A stretch of DNA of 37,743 nucleotides. Source: an uncultured Bacilli bacterium. GTDB lineage: Bacteria; Bacillota_I; Bacilli_A; RF39; UBA660. Below are positions 7,227 through 15,372 of this stretch, in pieces. The notes beneath the pieces were generated by a model, which was given only the letters and a program-made list of their open reading frames with translations, searched no databases and had not been told where the DNA came from. The DNA is taken from assembly GCA_947632355.1 (NCBI GenBank), contig CANROY010000005.1:1-37743 (forward strand), given 5' to 3'. A program made the position numbers and the translations under genes. Position 1 is the first letter of the stretch; each line of letters begins with the position of its first letter.

Positions 7227-8088
7227 AAATGGGATTTACATGAATAACGGTTAAATAAACCTCTTCTATTTTTTCTTCAATTTCATCTTCTAATGCATCC
7301 GCTATTTTGTGACTTTCAAAAGTCGATAAATTTCCATCCACAAATATTGTAAAAGAAATTTGATACTTATACCCAACCGGAGTCGCATTAAAGTGATTGA
7401 CTTTTTTAATTTCTTTATACGTACGAATAATTTGTAATACTTTTTCTTTTGTTTCATTATCCATCGCTTTATCCATTAGAACATTATAGCTTTCTTTGAA
7501 TATTTCTAAAGCCGTTACAAAAATCCAAATGGAAATGAAAATGCCCACTACCCCATCGATAAAATAAAGGTCATACAAAGACATTAAAGAAGATAGTAAG
7601 GTACAACTGGTAATCACACAATCATTTCGATGGTCTTTCGCATTCGCTTTTAAAAGTAAGTTCTTATATTTTTTTGCATACGTATTGGTAAAGAGATATA
7701 GAATAAATTTAATAAAAATCGTAAGAAGACAAACCACTACCAACCATTTTGAAAACAAGAAATGTTGTTGCTTCAATATAGAAAGTAAAGAAGACTTAAA
7801 TGATGTATAAAAAAGTAAAAACATGGCAAGACTAATAAGCATTGAATAAATATATTCTGCTTTTCCATGTCCTAAGTTGTGATCTTCATCTTGCGGTTTA
7901 CTCGCTATTTTATTTCCAATAAACGTCATAAAGGATGAAAAAACATCACTTAAAGAATTACAAGCATCCGCAAGCATGGCTTGGCTATGGGTAAGTAAGC
8001 CAATACTTCCTTTAATAAGCAGCAAAAAGAAATTGCCTATAATTCCTAAAACACTTGCCGTTTTAATCTTTTGAAAACGTTCTTCCAT
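7225..8088 (-). CDS. cation diffusion facilitator family transporter
   Basis: Exports divalent metals (Zn, Mn, Fe or Co in this family) in exchange for protons at the cytoplasmic membrane. Seen: about five to six membrane segments; the TM2 site HSQAMLADACNSLSD, in which the metal-binding D-x3-D pair (D...D) is present; the HNLGHGKAEY loop; and a C-terminal cytoplasmic domain (about 205-287) ending in a VIHVNP-type motif typical of CDF proteins. The frame extends upstream to a GTG at 8097, but AAAGGTGAT sits five bases before the ATG at 8088, so 287 residues is preferred. Substrate cannot be told from sequence alone. Confidence 0.85.
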   Translation of the reverse strand: MEERFQKIKTASVLGIIGNFFLLLIKGSIGLLTHSQAMLADACNSLSDVFSSFMTFIGNKIASKPQDEDHNLGHGKAEYIYSMLISLAMFLLFYTSFKSSLLSILKQQHFLFSKWLVVVCLLTIFIKFILYLFTNTYAKKYKNLLLKANAKDHRNDCVITSCTLLSSLMSLYDLYFIDGVVGIFISIWIFVTALEIFKESYNVLMDKAMDNETKEKVLQIIRTYKEIKKVNHFNATPVGYKYQISFTIFVDGNLSTFESHKIADALEDEIEEKIEEVYLTVIHVNPI

Positions 8089-8164
8089 ACATATCACCTT
8101 TAATGTAATATATTCATTTTAGCATATTTTTCTATTCTTGTTTTAAAAATTTTCATAAATATAA

Positions 8165-8186
8165 AAAGAGAAAAAACTTTCCCTTT
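8165..8186 (-). terminator. weak terminator at the end of the polysaccharide locus
   Basis: Plus 8165-8173 pairs with 8178-8186; on the minus strand this is a 9-bp stem with one G-U, followed by TTAT. It overlaps the stop codon of the DUF2142 gene. The tail is weak. Confidence 0.35.
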
Positions 8187-9714
8187 AATATAAAAATGTA
8201 TGCACCGTTTCTAGTAGAACCATATAATTTAAAAGAATAGTACAAACTGTAATTGTTTCTTTCTTCATTTTCAATGTATTTTGAAATGGAATAAATAGTA
8301 GAAGACATAATAATGGTGTAAAATATCTGCCTTGTATGCCTTGTACTACTAAAGAATTTTCTAAAGATACTGATTGATATATGGCAGTACTTACTAATAC
8401 ATAAACTATACCTATGATACCTACTAAAATCAATAATTGAAAAAAAGTCAGTTTTTCTTTTTTTTCTTCTGATAGAAAAGCAAATAGATTTACTAAAATA
8501 AAACCAAAATTAATGATAGCAAATGGTCTTACTTGCCAATGGCATAAAAATTCACCAGCAAACATATTCTCTAAATAATTATAACCATTTGTAAAGGCAT
8601 TATGCACAAGAACAAATAGATATCTCAATGGTTTAGTAAATATCCAACTATTATTAGTAGCACTGACAACCACACCTTCTGGTACGATTCGAAAAAGATC
8701 TTGCCATCCTAGATTCATTAAAATACCTAAAAGCAGGAAACCAACTTTATAAATAATTTCCCTCTTTCTATTTTTAAAACAATCTTTCGGTAAAAATAAG
8801 ATAAGAGCAGCAAAAGGAACATATACAATTTTAGCAATAGAAGTACAAATAATTAATAACATCAGTATCAAATAGTCATACCATTTCAATAATTGATTTT
8901 CTTTTCTTTTCATTAAAATGAAACTGGTTAATAAAAAACAATAAACAATAGTGGATCCATCTGCAGAATAGGAGGCACTATAAGATAAAAATGTAGGGGT
9001 TAGTAGAAAAGTAAAAGCAAAAAATTTTCCCTGTGGTAATATTTTAAGGCCAAGCGTTGCTAAACTTACGCAAAATAATAAACTTAAAAATCTTCCTAAT
9101 AAACCACAAAAATATGGATTAAAAGCAAATAGTTTTCCAAACCAAAAACCAATGACATGGGGAATATAATTTAAAATGGAATAATTACTCGCTGTGGTTT
9201 CCATAAAAACTTTATCTTCATGATTTGTTGTTACCTTCATTAAATCTTTCATATCACTGTATGTTTTATATTCTCTTAATTTATCTCCTGTTGTATTCAT
9301 ATAAATGCTCTCTTGAATTGTTTGATCAAAAAAATTACCCTTAGTATTGTTTATATAGGGTGTAACAAAAGAACCATTACTAATTTCGTTAGCACGTAAA
9401 TAATGAGAAGGTTCATCACTTTGAGCAAATAAAGGTACCAAAAATAAGTAACAAGTACCCAAAAGCATTGCTATTAAAAAATAACATTTTGGTAGTTTTT
9501 CTACCTGCATGTCTTTTGCTAAAAAAAGAGTCAGCATGACTACTGCTATCGTAGCAAACCCTAAAATAAGAAATCCTTTCATATAAGGTGCATGATAAAC
9601 AATTCCTACTAAAGTCATATCGTTTTGAATATATTTATAATAAAATAAAAAAGATAAAAGCATTATAGAAAAAATAATACTATATTTTCTAATTTGTACT
9701 TTATTTTTTAACAT
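8185..9714 (-). CDS. DUF2142 family polytopic membrane protein
   Basis: 509 residues with about 12 membrane segments. The first extracytoplasmic loop carries QSDEPSHYLRANEISNGSF, the DEPxH-x-R box seen in DUF2142 and related GT-C-like membrane proteins. Known: DUF2142 proteins are found in surface-polysaccharide loci; a GT-C glycosyltransferase role is suspected but not proven. The open frame reaches 9741, but AAGGAGG lies before the ATG at 9714, which is preferred. It then overlaps the upstream gene by 14 bases, implying translational coupling. It is the last gene of the locus, downstream of the Gtr-type genes, which suggests use of a lipid-linked sugar made by the GtrB homologue. Confidence 0.65.
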   Translation of the reverse strand: MLKNKVQIRKYSIIFSIMLLSFLFYYKYIQNDMTLVGIVYHAPYMKGFLILGFATIAVVMLTLFLAKDMQVEKLPKCYFLIAMLLGTCYLFLVPLFAQSDEPSHYLRANEISNGSFVTPYINNTKGNFFDQTIQESIYMNTTGDKLREYKTYSDMKDLMKVTTNHEDKVFMETTASNYSILNYIPHVIGFWFGKLFAFNPYFCGLLGRFLSLLFCVSLATLGLKILPQGKFFAFTFLLTPTFLSYSASYSADGSTIVYCFLLTSFILMKRKENQLLKWYDYLILMLLIICTSIAKIVYVPFAALILFLPKDCFKNRKREIIYKVGFLLLGILMNLGWQDLFRIVPEGVVVSATNNSWIFTKPLRYLFVLVHNAFTNGYNYLENMFAGEFLCHWQVRPFAIINFGFILVNLFAFLSEEKKEKLTFFQLLILVGIIGIVYVLVSTAIYQSVSLENSLVVQGIQGRYFTPLLCLLLFIPFQNTLKMKKETITVCTILLNYMVLLETVHTFLY

Positions 9715-10915
9715 GAAAATCCTCCTTATCATAAACTTCATAACATTTTACATAAAACTTCATAATGATTTTCACAATAGGCTTTGGCCAAAACTTTTGA
9801 AACATAACAGTATCTTCTATTTGTCTAGTATTAGCATGAATCCAAGAAGCAGTTGTAGAAGCATCATGAATACGAAATGAAATTAGTTTTTTTGGTATGT
9901 ATTTTACTTTTCCTTTTCTTTTATAAATTTTATAAAAAGTATCCCAGTCGAGAGCAAATTTTAAATCACTCGTAAAAATAGGTTCTCTAATTAAAGCTTT
10001 ATTATAAGTAACGGATGGGCAGTTGATTGTATTACCAAAAGCTAAGGTTAACTTACGAATAAAACGAATATTCGAACATCCTGGTATGCATAAAGGAATT
10101 TTTAAAATTCTTTTAATCACTAAGTTTTTATCGTTTATTTTTTTGCCTTGTTTTAAAAAATAATTTTCAGTGAAAAGCATTAATTCTTTTCCCGTATAAT
10201 TATTTAAAATATTTTCAGCATAGTATGAATCATACACATCATCTTGATGAGCAATTGTTACTAATTCGGTTTTGGAATTATTTACACCAAAATTCCAATC
10301 ATCCTCTATGTCACTTTTTTCATGGCGATAAAGAACAGGTATATGGTATTTTTCTCCTAAAGATGTAATATGTTTATTTTCAGTAGAAGAAACTAGAATC
10401 ACATTCGTTTTTATAGTTTGGTTTAGAATAGACTGAATACACTCTTCTAAATAAGGAGATTCTTTGTATGCACATATGGCAAAGGTATGATATTTTTTTG
10501 GTTCTTTTAAATACTTGTTTTCTTTTTCATTAAAGACCCAAATACGACTAAAAAAGTAGTTATAAGGAACAGTAATCAAAAGAGTTAAAATTGGTGCTAT
10601 TAATGTTGATAAATGTAAAACATCCACCCATAAATACATAGCACACATATTGGTAAGATAACTACTTCCATAGACAATATAATATTTAACAATTGTTTTA
10701 TAGTCATACACTTTACTTTCAAAAACCCATGATTTATTTAAAAGAAAACCTATAATCGAACTTAATACATAGGCAATGGTTGTTGCAACTAAATAATTCA
10801 CTTTTAAAAATAGCAAACTATAATAAAATAGCCATGAACTAAAAGTGTTAATACATCCAACAATTCCAAATTTAAAAAATTGCTTTATACATTTCATTAT
10901 ATTCTCTTTTTTCAT
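9701..10915 (-). CDS. GtrA-like membrane domain fused to GT2 glycosyltransferase
   Basis: 404 residues in two parts. Residues 1-130: GtrA-like domain with four membrane helices, starting KQFFKFGIVGCINTFSSW and containing NYFFSRIWVF at its end, as in GtrA proteins thought to flip undecaprenyl-phosphate sugar. Residues about 140-375: GT2 domain (FAICAYKESPYLEECIQSIL, HQDDVY as the DxD-like site). A fused soluble transferase on GtrA is unusual; GtrA is normally about 120-150 residues alone. ATGA overlap with the upstream gene indicates coupling. Inference: flips or handles the lipid-linked sugar made by the adjacent GtrB, while the GT2 half adds another residue. Domain calls are firm, exact substrate unknown. 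Confidence 0.75.
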   Translation of the reverse strand: MKKENIMKCIKQFFKFGIVGCINTFSSWLFYYSLLFLKVNYLVATTIAYVLSSIIGFLLNKSWVFESKVYDYKTIVKYYIVYGSSYLTNMCAMYLWVDVLHLSTLIAPILTLLITVPYNYFFSRIWVFNEKENKYLKEPKKYHTFAICAYKESPYLEECIQSILNQTIKTNVILVSSTENKHITSLGEKYHIPVLYRHEKSDIEDDWNFGVNNSKTELVTIAHQDDVYDSYYAENILNNYTGKELMLFTENYFLKQGKKINDKNLVIKRILKIPLCIPGCSNIRFIRKLTLAFGNTINCPSVTYNKALIREPIFTSDLKFALDWDTFYKIYKRKGKVKYIPKKLISFRIHDASTTASWIHANTRQIEDTVMFQKFWPKPIVKIIMKFYVKCYEVYDKEDFHVKK

Positions 10916-12501
10916 CTTACACTCTCATAAATATCTACATATTTAAATTCTACTTCTTGCGGAATATTAAAATATTCTTTCATCCAATACTCAATTGATG
11001 GTTCTTGATAAGAACGAGAAACTCCATAAAAAGGTTCTAAACTTTTATATAATGTTATTTCTTTTTCTTGGGTACCATTGTGCTTTTGTAATATTCTATA
11101 ATTTAATTTTTCAATACCATAGTTTTCTAAATAACCATTATAGATAACTTTATAATTTAAAGCACTTTTAAAAGCTAGAGGTATCATAAGTATCATGAAG
11201 CATAAAATCATATAATTTTTACTATTTTTTAAAAGTTCATTGGTAAAAATAGTAATTAGTAAAAAAATATAAAAGATAAAAGGTAAAGAGGTTCTTCCAC
11301 CAAGAACTGGAGAAACTACTAAACAAAATATAGAACCACATCCTGATATAGCTAGAATTGGGATACTTAACTTTTTACGTTGAAAACCATAAATTAACAT
11401 CCAAACACCAATAAAAAGTATCCATAGAATCCCATAAAGAACTCCCACTACTTTGTACCTTCTTTGTAAGAAAATACAAAGTACACTCATACATACAAAT
11501 AGGAAAATAGATAGCATCGTTTTCTTTGGATGAATAGAAAATTCTTTACGATATTTAACTATACAAAGTAGAAAAATGATAGTCAAAATAATCATATAAA
11601 TAGTCATTTCAGAACGAAAAATTACTAATAGCAAAGTTGGAAAATTTTTATAGATTTTACCAAATAAACTTAAACTAGCAAATTCCACATTTGTATCCAA
11701 TCGAGCATAGTTCCCTGGAGCAAGCATTAAAAGAGCAAAACCGGCTAGGCAAACAATCAAATTTGGAATATCCAATTTTTTATATTTTCTCCATTCTCTT
11801 CCATGATAAAAAATAATGTATAGAATTAAAAAGGCAAGCATAGCCACACTAATTTGTTCTTGTGAAAAGGTTGCAAAGAAATTCACAAGTAATAAGATGG
11901 GAACATAAACAAAATAGTTTATTTTTTCATTATTTTTAATCTTATCAGTTAATTTCATATAAAGATAGATAAATAGAAATAACGGCAACAAAGGCCAAAT
12001 ATATAAAATAGAAGCTGATGCCCAATAGACACCATTTCTTAATATATAAATATGAAATAAACCGTATAGAATCATTAAAAAAATAGGAATTAAAATATTT
12101 TTTTCTTTGGTAATGTATTCTGCAATTTTAAATATAACGTATAAGATTAAGGTTATAACTACACTTTGAATAGCGAAATAAAGACTAGCTCCAAACTTAA
12201 GTAAAGGAATTAATATAAGAGCAGCCCATAAAATTCGCCCACCCCAGGTCCTATATATCATTTTGCACCAATTCCATAGTTGAGAGGCAGAATAATTTGT
12301 TCCTATAACATCAAAAGATGTTTGACCATAGCTTAAAGAAGCATTACCAAAATCATCAAAATACAAAGCTACTAAATGATGCATAGCAAATAAAATGACA
12401 AAAATAAGCCCAAATAAAAGTAAGTAAGGTAAATTTTCTCTAAATTTTTCTTTATGATTTTCTAACCACTTTTCCAAATTTTCTAATTTTTTAGTTATCA
12501 T
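10912..12501 (-). CDS. DUF6056/GtrC-like polytopic glycosyltransferase
   Basis: 529 residues, about 11-12 membrane segments, with a short cytoplasmic charged N-terminus. The first outer loop has FDDFGNASLSYG and WGGRILW, matching the DDFxxS...GGR pattern that I associate with DUF6056/GtrC-type membrane proteins. An acidic pair in that loop is the usual catalytic feature of GT-C enzymes. The open frame reaches a TTG at 12519; the ATG at 12501 is preferred because GAGGAGG sits eight bases upstream. It overlaps the upstream gtrB-like gene by 11 bases and the downstream gene by 4. Inference: transfers the sugar from undecaprenyl phosphate to a surface glycan. Family call is moderate. Confidence 0.6.
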   Translation of the reverse strand: MITKKLENLEKWLENHKEKFRENLPYLLLFGLIFVILFAMHHLVALYFDDFGNASLSYGQTSFDVIGTNYSASQLWNWCKMIYRTWGGRILWAALILIPLLKFGASLYFAIQSVVITLILYVIFKIAEYITKEKNILIPIFLMILYGLFHIYILRNGVYWASASILYIWPLLPLFLFIYLYMKLTDKIKNNEKINYFVYVPILLLVNFFATFSQEQISVAMLAFLILYIIFYHGREWRKYKKLDIPNLIVCLAGFALLMLAPGNYARLDTNVEFASLSLFGKIYKNFPTLLLVIFRSEMTIYMIILTIIFLLCIVKYRKEFSIHPKKTMLSIFLFVCMSVLCIFLQRRYKVVGVLYGILWILFIGVWMLIYGFQRKKLSIPILAISGCGSIFCLVVSPVLGGRTSLPFIFYIFLLITIFTNELLKNSKNYMILCFMILMIPLAFKSALNYKVIYNGYLENYGIEKLNYRILQKHNGTQEKEITLYKSLEPFYGVSRSYQEPSIEYWMKEYFNIPQEVEFKYVDIYESVR

Positions 12502-13453
12502 TTTCCAAAACCTCCTCAATTACATAACGTGGTCTTTCTTTTGTTTCACTATAAATTTTTCCAATATATTCCCCAATAATTCCAATACAGAAAATTTGGA
12601 ATCCTCCAAAGAAACTAATGAGTGCAACAATAGTAGTCCAACCTTCTACATTATTAGATACAAAATGCCCAATAATAACATATATTAAGAAAAGAAAACT
12701 AAAAAAAGAAATAATAAATCCAATTGTAGTAATGATACGCAAGGGTTTCACACTAAAAGATAGAATACCCTCTATAGCAAAATTAACCATTTTCTTTAAT
12801 GGATATTTACTTTCTCCTGCAAAACGTTCATTTCTTTCATAATACACAGTAGAAGATTTAAAACCAATTAAAGGAATAATTCCTCTTAAGAATAAATTTA
12901 CTTCTTTATATTTAGCTAATTCATTTAAAGATTTTTTACTCATCAAACGATAATCAGCATGATTATAAACAATTTCAACTCCTAATAGTTTCATAAATTT
13001 ATAGAAAAACTCTGCTGTATGTTTTTTAAACCAACTATCTTTTTTTCTACTCTTTCTTACACCATAAACAATTTCAGAACCATTTTGGTATTCTTTCACC
13101 ATTTTATCCATTACATTGATATCATCTTGTAAATCTGCATCCATAGATATTACAATATCACATTTTTCTTTTGCAGTAAGTAATCCCGCTAATAAGGCGT
13201 TTTGATGCCCTCTATTACGTGATAAAGTAAGACCTTCTACCAAATTGTTTTGTTGATGTACCTCTTTAATAAATTCCCATGTTTTATCACTAGAGCCATC
13301 ATTAACATAAAATATTTTACTTTCTTTAGAAATGAGTTGGTTTTCCATCAATTGATTCAATTTTTCTGTTAATCTTTTTGTTGTTTCTTCTAATACTTCT
13401 TGTTCATTATAACAAGGAATAACAACATACAATTTATTTTTCTTTACTGCCAT
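12491..13453 (-). CDS. GtrB-type polyprenyl-phosphate glycosyltransferase (GT2)
   Basis: 320 residues. Transfers a hexose from a nucleotide sugar to undecaprenyl phosphate on the cytoplasmic face. Seen: PCYNEQEVLEET start, NDGSSDKTW, LSRNRGHQNALLAGL, MDADLQDD metal-binding site, the ADYRLMSKK box, and two C-terminal membrane helices (about 235-260 and 270-298), the layout of GtrB/YfdH/DPM-like synthases. GAGGTG precedes the start. The next two genes supply GtrC-like and GtrA-like functions, so the three form a complete Gtr-type decoration unit. An extended -10 lies at 13473-13478. Sugar identity unknown. Confidence 0.85.
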   Translation of the reverse strand: MAVKKNKLYVVIPCYNEQEVLEETTKRLTEKLNQLMENQLISKESKIFYVNDGSSDKTWEFIKEVHQQNNLVEGLTLSRNRGHQNALLAGLLTAKEKCDIVISMDADLQDDINVMDKMVKEYQNGSEIVYGVRKSRKKDSWFKKHTAEFFYKFMKLLGVEIVYNHADYRLMSKKSLNELAKYKEVNLFLRGIIPLIGFKSSTVYYERNERFAGESKYPLKKMVNFAIEGILSFSVKPLRIITTIGFIISFFSFLFLIYVIIGHFVSNNVEGWTTIVALISFFGGFQIFCIGIIGEYIGKIYSETKERPRYVIEEVLENDN

Positions 13454-13472
13454 AAATACACCTCGTATTTTT

Positions 13473-13478
13473 ATTATA
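13473..13478 (-). promoter_or_regulatory. extended -10 promoter before the Gtr unit
   Basis: Minus strand TGGTATAAT is an extended -10 located 20 to 25 bases before the gtrB-like start; no clear -35. It suggests that the Gtr genes can be transcribed separately from the upstream cluster. Confidence 0.4.
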
Positions 13479-13828
13479 CCAAAAATTACAGAAATATTGT
13501 ATAGCTTAGAAAAGAAAGTCTTATTTTTTCTTAAGGATGATATAATAATTTAAAAATCATTTAATAAATCATAAAATTATATGTCATTTTTATACTAACA
13601 ATTATTATAATGAAAAATAATACTTTATGTTATGGAAAAATGGCAATAGAGAGAAAATGGGTTTGCATTACTTAAATATGATGTTACTTCTTTTCGGATG
13701 GGTTGTGATATTACGAAATCATTTGGTTTTCTAAATCGTTCTTCTTAAAAAATTAATCGACTTTTTCTTCATTAATAAGTTCTTCACTTATATAAAAAGC
13801 TATACTTTTTCTTTCATTCGATTTACCT
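13479..13828 (-). other. 375-bp gap with possible decayed gene fragments
   Basis: This gap (13454-13828) interrupts an otherwise tightly packed locus. On the minus strand two short open stretches lie in different frames: one of about 27 codons ending at 13753 that reads KSIAFYISEELINEEKVD, and one of about 39 codons ending at 13625 that reads RKPNDFVISQPIRKEV and continues. Neither has a start with ribosome site. They may be remains of a frameshifted gene or chance. The AT-rich part 13520-13620 shows nothing recognisable. No repeats or insertion-sequence ends were found. Confidence 0.2.
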
Positions 13829-15355
13829 CTATGTTTTCTTTAATTTTTGCAGAATTAAATTTTTAAAAAAATGAAATTCATTTGATCGAATATAAAATAC
13901 TATAAAGAAGATACAAAATATAAACGTTAAAGTACACCCTTTAAGAATAAAATCAAATAATAAATTTTTAACATGAAATAATGAAAAAACAAAATTTGCT
14001 ACTAGAATAGATAAAAACAAAATAAGTAAGTTTTTGCATTGTTTTTTTAAATAGAGAATTACATTTTTGTCAAAAATATATTTATAAACGATATATGCCT
14101 TAGACCAACTCACAGTACTTAAATAACTAATAGTAGTGGCTAGTAAAATACCTGGTAAACCCATAAAATATCCTAAAAGAAAAGATAAAGTTATGTTGAT
14201 AATGGTTTGAATAATGGGAACATAACGATCTTGATAGTATTTACCAGAAGCATCTTTTACCGTATCAATCGGTAATAGCATAGCATTTAAATAAAAATTC
14301 ATGGTAATTAAAATAACACAATAAATATTGACTGTATAGTTACTTCCTATCCATAGAGTAATAAAACTATTAATTAAAAAATAAATCCCTATAGCAAATA
14401 AACCAGTTAAAAAGAAACACACAAAATCCATTATATTAAATACATTTAATTTAACTTCTGGTGGATTATTTACATTCAAATTTCCAAAACTAGCAGTAGC
14501 AGAAACAACAATACTTCCTATAAAATTTCTTATAATAGAAACAATCGATAAATAATTAGAATAAATACCTGTAGTTGCTATATTTACAATACTAGAAATT
14601 AGAATATTGTCCGTTCCATTCACTGCATAATTTCCGATTTTATGAAATATAATGCCTTTTACATTTTTCTTGATTTCATCGCCATCTTCTTTATCTATTT
14701 TTTTAGGATATTGAAATTGAACTGCAGGATACTTTTTACCAATATAAATATTAGTCACTATCCTTTCTACTTGCCTTACCCCTACTCGAATGATAAGATA
14801 CCAAATCAGATTTTTAGTACATAGTAAGAAAGTTAATTGTAATCCATACGTTAAAAAATTAAATAGAATTTTAATACTGGTTAATTTATAATTTTTTTGA
14901 TCTGCTTCAATTAAAATGACTTTATAAGAAGTTAAATACGATAGAATTGTATCTAGAACATAAAGTCCATAAATTAAATAAATATTATAAGAAACATTAT
15001 AGTCCTTTACCATTAAATGTAGAAAAGGAAGTAAAACTAAACTAAAAATCAAAATCAAAAAAGCAATAGATTGATAGATTTTTTTATAAAAAGACATGAT
15101 TTTATTTATTTTATCTTTATTTTCTGTTGCTAATGGTTTATAAAGACTATAACTAATAGCTGTAGAAATACCTAATTCAGATAAAGAAAGTAAAGACAAT
15201 ATATTAGTAAAAAGACCATCTAATCCTAAACATTGTTCTCCTAATATTTTAATAAAAAAGGTTCTTAAAATAAAGGATAAAATAGTAGTACTAAAAAGTA
15301 CTAGCACATTCGAAATACTATTAAAAATGGTTTTTTGTAATCGATTTGTATTCAT
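13829..15355 (-). CDS. Wzx-type polysaccharide flippase (MOP superfamily)
   Basis: 508 residues with about 12-14 membrane helices. It flips undecaprenyl-diphosphate-linked oligosaccharide across the membrane. Seen: N-terminal NSISNVLVLFSTTILSFILR, FLGLDGLF-like box (LGEQCLGLDGLFTNILSLLS) and SELGISTAISYSLYKPL, a pattern frequent in Bacillota capsule flippases. GAAGGG precedes the ATG at a workable distance. It lies 17 bp after the upstream GT2-GT4 gene. An ABC exporter is present in the same locus (22271-23774), so more than one glycan may be exported. Confidence 0.85.
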   Translation of the reverse strand: MNTNRLQKTIFNSISNVLVLFSTTILSFILRTFFIKILGEQCLGLDGLFTNILSLLSLSELGISTAISYSLYKPLATENKDKINKIMSFYKKIYQSIAFLILIFSLVLLPFLHLMVKDYNVSYNIYLIYGLYVLDTILSYLTSYKVILIEADQKNYKLTSIKILFNFLTYGLQLTFLLCTKNLIWYLIIRVGVRQVERIVTNIYIGKKYPAVQFQYPKKIDKEDGDEIKKNVKGIIFHKIGNYAVNGTDNILISSIVNIATTGIYSNYLSIVSIIRNFIGSIVVSATASFGNLNVNNPPEVKLNVFNIMDFVCFFLTGLFAIGIYFLINSFITLWIGSNYTVNIYCVILITMNFYLNAMLLPIDTVKDASGKYYQDRYVPIIQTIINITLSFLLGYFMGLPGILLATTISYLSTVSWSKAYIVYKYIFDKNVILYLKKQCKNLLILFLSILVANFVFSLFHVKNLLFDFILKGCTLTFIFCIFFIVFYIRSNEFHFFKNLILQKLKKT

Positions 15356-15372
15356 TTTTCAAAGCCCTTCTT

